From an uncultured Eubacterium sp. (GTDB lineage Bacteria > Bacillota > Clostridia > Lachnospirales > Lachnospiraceae), in assembly GCA_910584345.1 (NCBI GenBank), contig CAJTZX010000042.1, positions 1-38,317 on the forward strand: a stretch of 38,317 nt of DNA, given 5' to 3'. The notes beneath the pieces are model-generated. The model had not been told where the DNA came from. It saw only the letters and a list, made by a program, of their open reading frames with translations, and did not search any database. The position numbers and the translations under genes are program-made. Shown here piece by piece: positions 35,590-38,317 of this stretch (positions within the stretch are counted from its first letter, which is position 1; each line of letters begins with the position of its first letter).

Positions 35590-35931
35590 TAGTTGTTATT
35601 AATATCCTGCTATCTGTCATATTTCTAACAACATTCAAATTATATACAGTATTCAAAACATGTATAGGTAATATTACAGAATCAAGTTCCAAAACTGCGA
35701 AATATGCTATATAATAATCAATGCTGTTCGGTAAATATATCAATATTACTTCATTTTTATAATTATTAAGCATTTCAGCAACCTTTGTAACAGATTCATA
35801 TAAATTTTTATATGTAATAACTTTATCTTTATATTGCACAGCTATATCATTTATTTCTTTAGCTTCTTCTATAATCTGTCTAATATGCATACATTATCCT
35901 TCCTTACAGCCCTTCTGATTTCGCTGCCATT

Positions 35932-37275
35932 TTAATTTGTACAAATATTTTTTGCTTTTATTTTACGTATTTGTTTGGAAATATTTTTTATTGTACAGTT
36001 AGCTAACACATCTTCCAGCAAAATTTCAATTTCAAATTCCAGATAAATCATTGTAAGCGCCTGCGCAATACCTAATGAATCTCCACCTAATGCAAAAAAA
36101 TCAGAATCCAATGCTATATTATCTTTCCCTAACACTTGTATCCATATTTTTAACATACTTTCTTCGATATCGTCCATAGGCTTCGCATCCGATGATGTTC
36201 CCTGTATTCGAACCGGTAATGGAAGTTTCTTCCGCTCAATTTTTCCACTTGAATTTAATGGCAATGCATCAATTTTTATTAAATATGATGGTAACATATT
36301 TAATGGAAAAAACTTCTTTAAATAAGTTCTTAATTCTATTTCATTAAGTTTATCTTCAGCTATATAATAGCCAACCAAAAACTTTCTCCCTCGTTCATTT
36401 TCCATGTCAATTACTGCTGCATTACGTATTCTATCATGACGTTTTAAAACTGTTTCAATTTCATCAATTTCAATACGATTGCCATTTATTTTGACTTGTC
36501 TATCTTCTCTTCCCATAAAAATAAGTTTACCTTCATCATCAAACTTTCCTAAATCACCTGTTCGATAAACACGTTTTCCATCTACAAAAAGTTTGTCTGT
36601 AAACTTTTCTGCTGTAAGCACCGGGTTATTTATATATCCTCTTGCCAGTCCCATTCCGCCAATTAGGATCTCCCCAACCTTATTTCCTGTTTCTATCTTA
36701 TTTTCTTTATTTAAAATATATATTTCTGTATTGTCGATCTCTTTACCAATAGAAACAGATGTATCATCAATTTTTTGATATGTAGACCAAACGGTTGTTT
36801 CTGTTGGACCATACATATTATACAATCTGCAATTCATATTTTCCTTTACATATCTTACACAAAAATCATCTAGAACCTCTCCTCCTATCAATAAAAGCCT
36901 GATCGTTTTCAAATAAATAGCTGCATCAGGGATTGCAGCCAACTGTTTAAAACGCGAAGGTGTTACTTGCATAAGAGTTACTTGTTGCTTTTTTATTAAT
37001 TCTAATATACGAATTGGCGATTGATATTCCTCATCACTTACAAGATTTATTGTCAATCCTTTACACAATGTAAGAAATATTTCCAAAACTGAAATATCAA
37101 AACAAAAATTCGTCAGATTTAATACATATTCATCATTTGATATTTCACATCTATCATAAATACTTTCTACCATATTTACAACTGAGCGATGTTCAATCAT
37201 TACTCCTTTCGGTTCACCGGTTGTCCCCGACGTGAACATAACATACATTAAATTAAAAGCATCTACTGGAACCAT
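35932..37275 (-). CDS. NRPS adenylation domain (A3 to A10) and carrier domain, predicted glycine
   Basis: 447 residues: A3 FTSGTTGEPKG (14-24), A4 LNLTNFCFDISVLE, A5 YNMYGPTE, A7/A8 YRTGDLGKF...GREDRQVKINGNRIE and A10 SSGKIERKKL, then a carrier domain with FFALGGDSL (393-401, phosphopantetheine Ser). By aligning to the PheA numbering by eye, the ten-residue specificity code is DILQLGMVWK, close to the known glycine code DILQLGLIWK. A1-A2 are absent before A3. The real reading frame enters from the methyltransferase frame: upstream of ATG 37275 it reads RFYIDKKDIDKQSTKFH and joins the MT frame across a T7 run (37354-37360). The protein ends with the carrier, and no condensation or thioesterase domain is in the window. 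Confidence 0.82.
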   Translation of the reverse strand: MVPVDAFNLMYVMFTSGTTGEPKGVMIEHRSVVNMVESIYDRCEISNDEYVLNLTNFCFDISVLEIFLTLCKGLTINLVSDEEYQSPIRILELIKKQQVTLMQVTPSRFKQLAAIPDAAIYLKTIRLLLIGGEVLDDFCVRYVKENMNCRLYNMYGPTETTVWSTYQKIDDTSVSIGKEIDNTEIYILNKENKIETGNKVGEILIGGMGLARGYINNPVLTAEKFTDKLFVDGKRVYRTGDLGKFDDEGKLIFMGREDRQVKINGNRIEIDEIETVLKRHDRIRNAAVIDMENERGRKFLVGYYIAEDKLNEIELRTYLKKFFPLNMLPSYLIKIDALPLNSSGKIERKKLPLPVRIQGTSSDAKPMDDIEESMLKIWIQVLGKDNIALDSDFFALGGDSLGIAQALTMIYLEFEIEILLEDVLANCTIKNISKQIRKIKAKNICTN

Positions 37276-37313
37276 GTGGAATTTAGTCGACTGCTTGTCT
37301 ATATCTTTTTTGT

Positions 37314-38147
37314 CTATATAAAATCTCTGTTTATTAATTTCATTAAAGTATCCTTTTTTTCTACGTGAATCATAGCATCGTAACGATATTTCGTTAATTC
37401 GTTCTCTATGCTACCTACTTTGTCAGTAATCTCTACATTTATAACATATTCTTCTTTTTTCAGATGTTTAAAATAATTCTTATACACAAAAAGTTCATTT
37501 TCATTCGCCATTTTTTCTTCTATAAAATACTCTATTTCGTCTGGCAAAACCTCTCCATCACCTATTAATGACATATAATACTCATATTGTTTTCCTTTGT
37601 CACGTATATCTCCAATAAAAATAATTCCGATATTTTTCATTACTGTTATTATAGACTTCCATACTTTTTCCAAATATTCCATGCATGGAAAATATTGAAT
37701 AACACTGTTAATAATAATTATATCATACTTATTTTCTCCCAAAAATTCTATTTCATGAGCGCTTAATTGCTTAACTGTTATATTCGATATGCATTTCTGC
37801 TCAATATACTTTAAATTATTGCGAATCACTTCTTTAGAAAAATCTATTCCTGTATAATGCTTCGTATATGGCGCTAATTCATACATTAGCAAACCCGATC
37901 CGCATCCTATTTCCAGAATATTTTTATGATTATTCAAATAAGGTAAAAGTTTCTCTTTAACATTTTCCTTATATTCCATTATCTCTAAATCATGAAAATC
38001 AGCCCCCGAATGCTCATGTACCCATCCTGCCGCATTTACCATGTTGGTTGATTTTTTTACAACCTGGTTCCACATAACCTGATTGACGCCAACAATACCA
38101 ATCTGTTTTTGATAAATTATTTTATCAAATTCGTTCGCATCTAGCAA
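37314..38147 (-). CDS. NRPS-embedded SAM methyltransferase domain, frameshifted from the A domain
   Basis: SAM-dependent methyltransferase with LEIGCGSG (78-85), the acidic TGIDFS motif and IIIINSVIQYFPC. The lead-in GWVHEHSGADFHDLEIMEYK is the pattern of N-methyltransferase domains embedded in NRPS modules. The frame ends KKDTLMKLINRDFI. One missing A in the A7 run (T7 at 37354-37360) would instead continue as KKGYFNEINKQRFY and enter the A3 motif of the following frame, so MT and A belong to one protein. The MT would then sit between A2 and A3. The listed start is a TTG, and the open frame extends about 70 bases upstream without an ATG, so the 5' end is unresolved. A separate short frame ending at 38244 (PFVPAYKKEP then stop) may be the tail of another gene entering the window. 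Confidence 0.72.
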   Translation of the reverse strand: MLDANEFDKIIYQKQIGIVGVNQVMWNQVVKKSTNMVNAAGWVHEHSGADFHDLEIMEYKENVKEKLLPYLNNHKNILEIGCGSGLLMYELAPYTKHYTGIDFSKEVIRNNLKYIEQKCISNITVKQLSAHEIEFLGENKYDIIIINSVIQYFPCMEYLEKVWKSIITVMKNIGIIFIGDIRDKGKQYEYYMSLIGDGEVLPDEIEYFIEEKMANENELFVYKNYFKHLKKEEYVINVEITDKVGSIENELTKYRYDAMIHVEKKDTLMKLINRDFI

Positions 38148-38317
38148 AATGCATTTTTTTAAATATTTATTATTCCTACATATTTTAATCCGTAACTTCC
38201 TAAACTTAGGTATTATAGAGTCAAGAAATTACATAAGAATTAGCTATGGCTCTTTTTTATATGCGGGAACAAATGGAATCAGTCCTTTTTCATAACATAT
38301 CTCCTGTATTTCTACTG

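Larger units (their letters stand above)
33116..35890 (-). pseudogene. Adenylate-forming ligase interrupted by an IS630-family element
   Basis: One class I adenylate-forming enzyme split in two. 35890-35592 holds about 100 residues (KVITYKNLYESVTKVAEML...). The C-terminal ~371 residues lie at 34231-33116, with the adenylate motif ETSGSTSKSKLVMLTEEN, YGLTEAAP, WLRTKDIV and the C-terminal ASGKVKVKK lysine. Removing 34251-35589 and one TA gives TTRDQEDIVQNMN, a continuous frame of about 479 codons, so the insertion alone inactivates it. The A3 loop is atypical (SGSTSKSK, lacking the usual Gly-x-Pro-Lys). It follows an NRPS carrier domain by 42 bases and probably loads an acyl or amino acid group for the pathway. 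Confidence 0.85.

Overview
The window looks like a low-GC, anaerobic Clostridia genome, most likely a gut Lachnospiraceae. This is inferred from gene content and style: an EFR1-type ferredoxin, a CspB/CspC-like subtilase, a DUF6320/acyltransferase operon, a YdjI-type SPFH operon, AGGAGG ribosome binding sites and sigma-A-like promoters. I see no rRNA, tRNA or CRISPR array.

Layout. 1-5.3 kb is an eroded sulfatase and sugar-uptake locus: a frameshifted sulfatase-maturing radical SAM enzyme, an intact TauE/SafE exporter, an AraC regulator without a clear start, a chimera of a sulfatase piece and an ABC permease piece, and an intact lipoprotein solute-binding protein. 5.3-11.6 kb is conserved: M18 aminopeptidase, APC amino acid permease, and a three-gene SPFH / zinc-ribbon membrane protein / TPM operon resembling B. 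subtilis ydjI-ydjG-ydjH. 11.6-19.5 kb is a scrap-yard island. It holds remnants of a GHKL kinase and LytTR regulator, DUF2500, LysR and SprT remnants, a JAB-like protein with a small partner, a truncated AAA ATPase, a broken PIN toxin with its neighbour, an intact VapC-type pair, two direct copies of a 75-bp transposon-end-like sequence, and the last codons of a second subtilase.

19.6-23.0 kb is the most interesting locus: a SIR2 domain followed by a STAND-type NTPase and eight ~40-residue helical repeats. It is split by one missing T in a homopolymer and resembles SIR2-STAND antiphage proteins (type V AVAST, Avs5). 23.4-33 kb returns to resident genes: subtilase, EFR1 ferredoxin, a DUF6106-like membrane protein, clpX, an acyltransferase/DUF6320/esterase operon, a 143-bp inverted-repeat element, and ilvE with a near-consensus promoter. 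33.1 kb to the end is the tail of a nonribosomal-peptide cluster: an N-methyltransferase domain running directly into motif A3 of an adenylation domain, a carrier domain, and a separate adenylate-forming ligase cut in two by an intact IS630-family element.

Six apparent breaks share one signature, a single missing base, five of them in a run of four to seven identical bases. That suggests either systematic homopolymer under-calling or slippage. Other breaks (sulfatase::permease, GHKL kinase, SprT, AAA ATPase) are larger rearrangements or deletions and cannot be explained that way.
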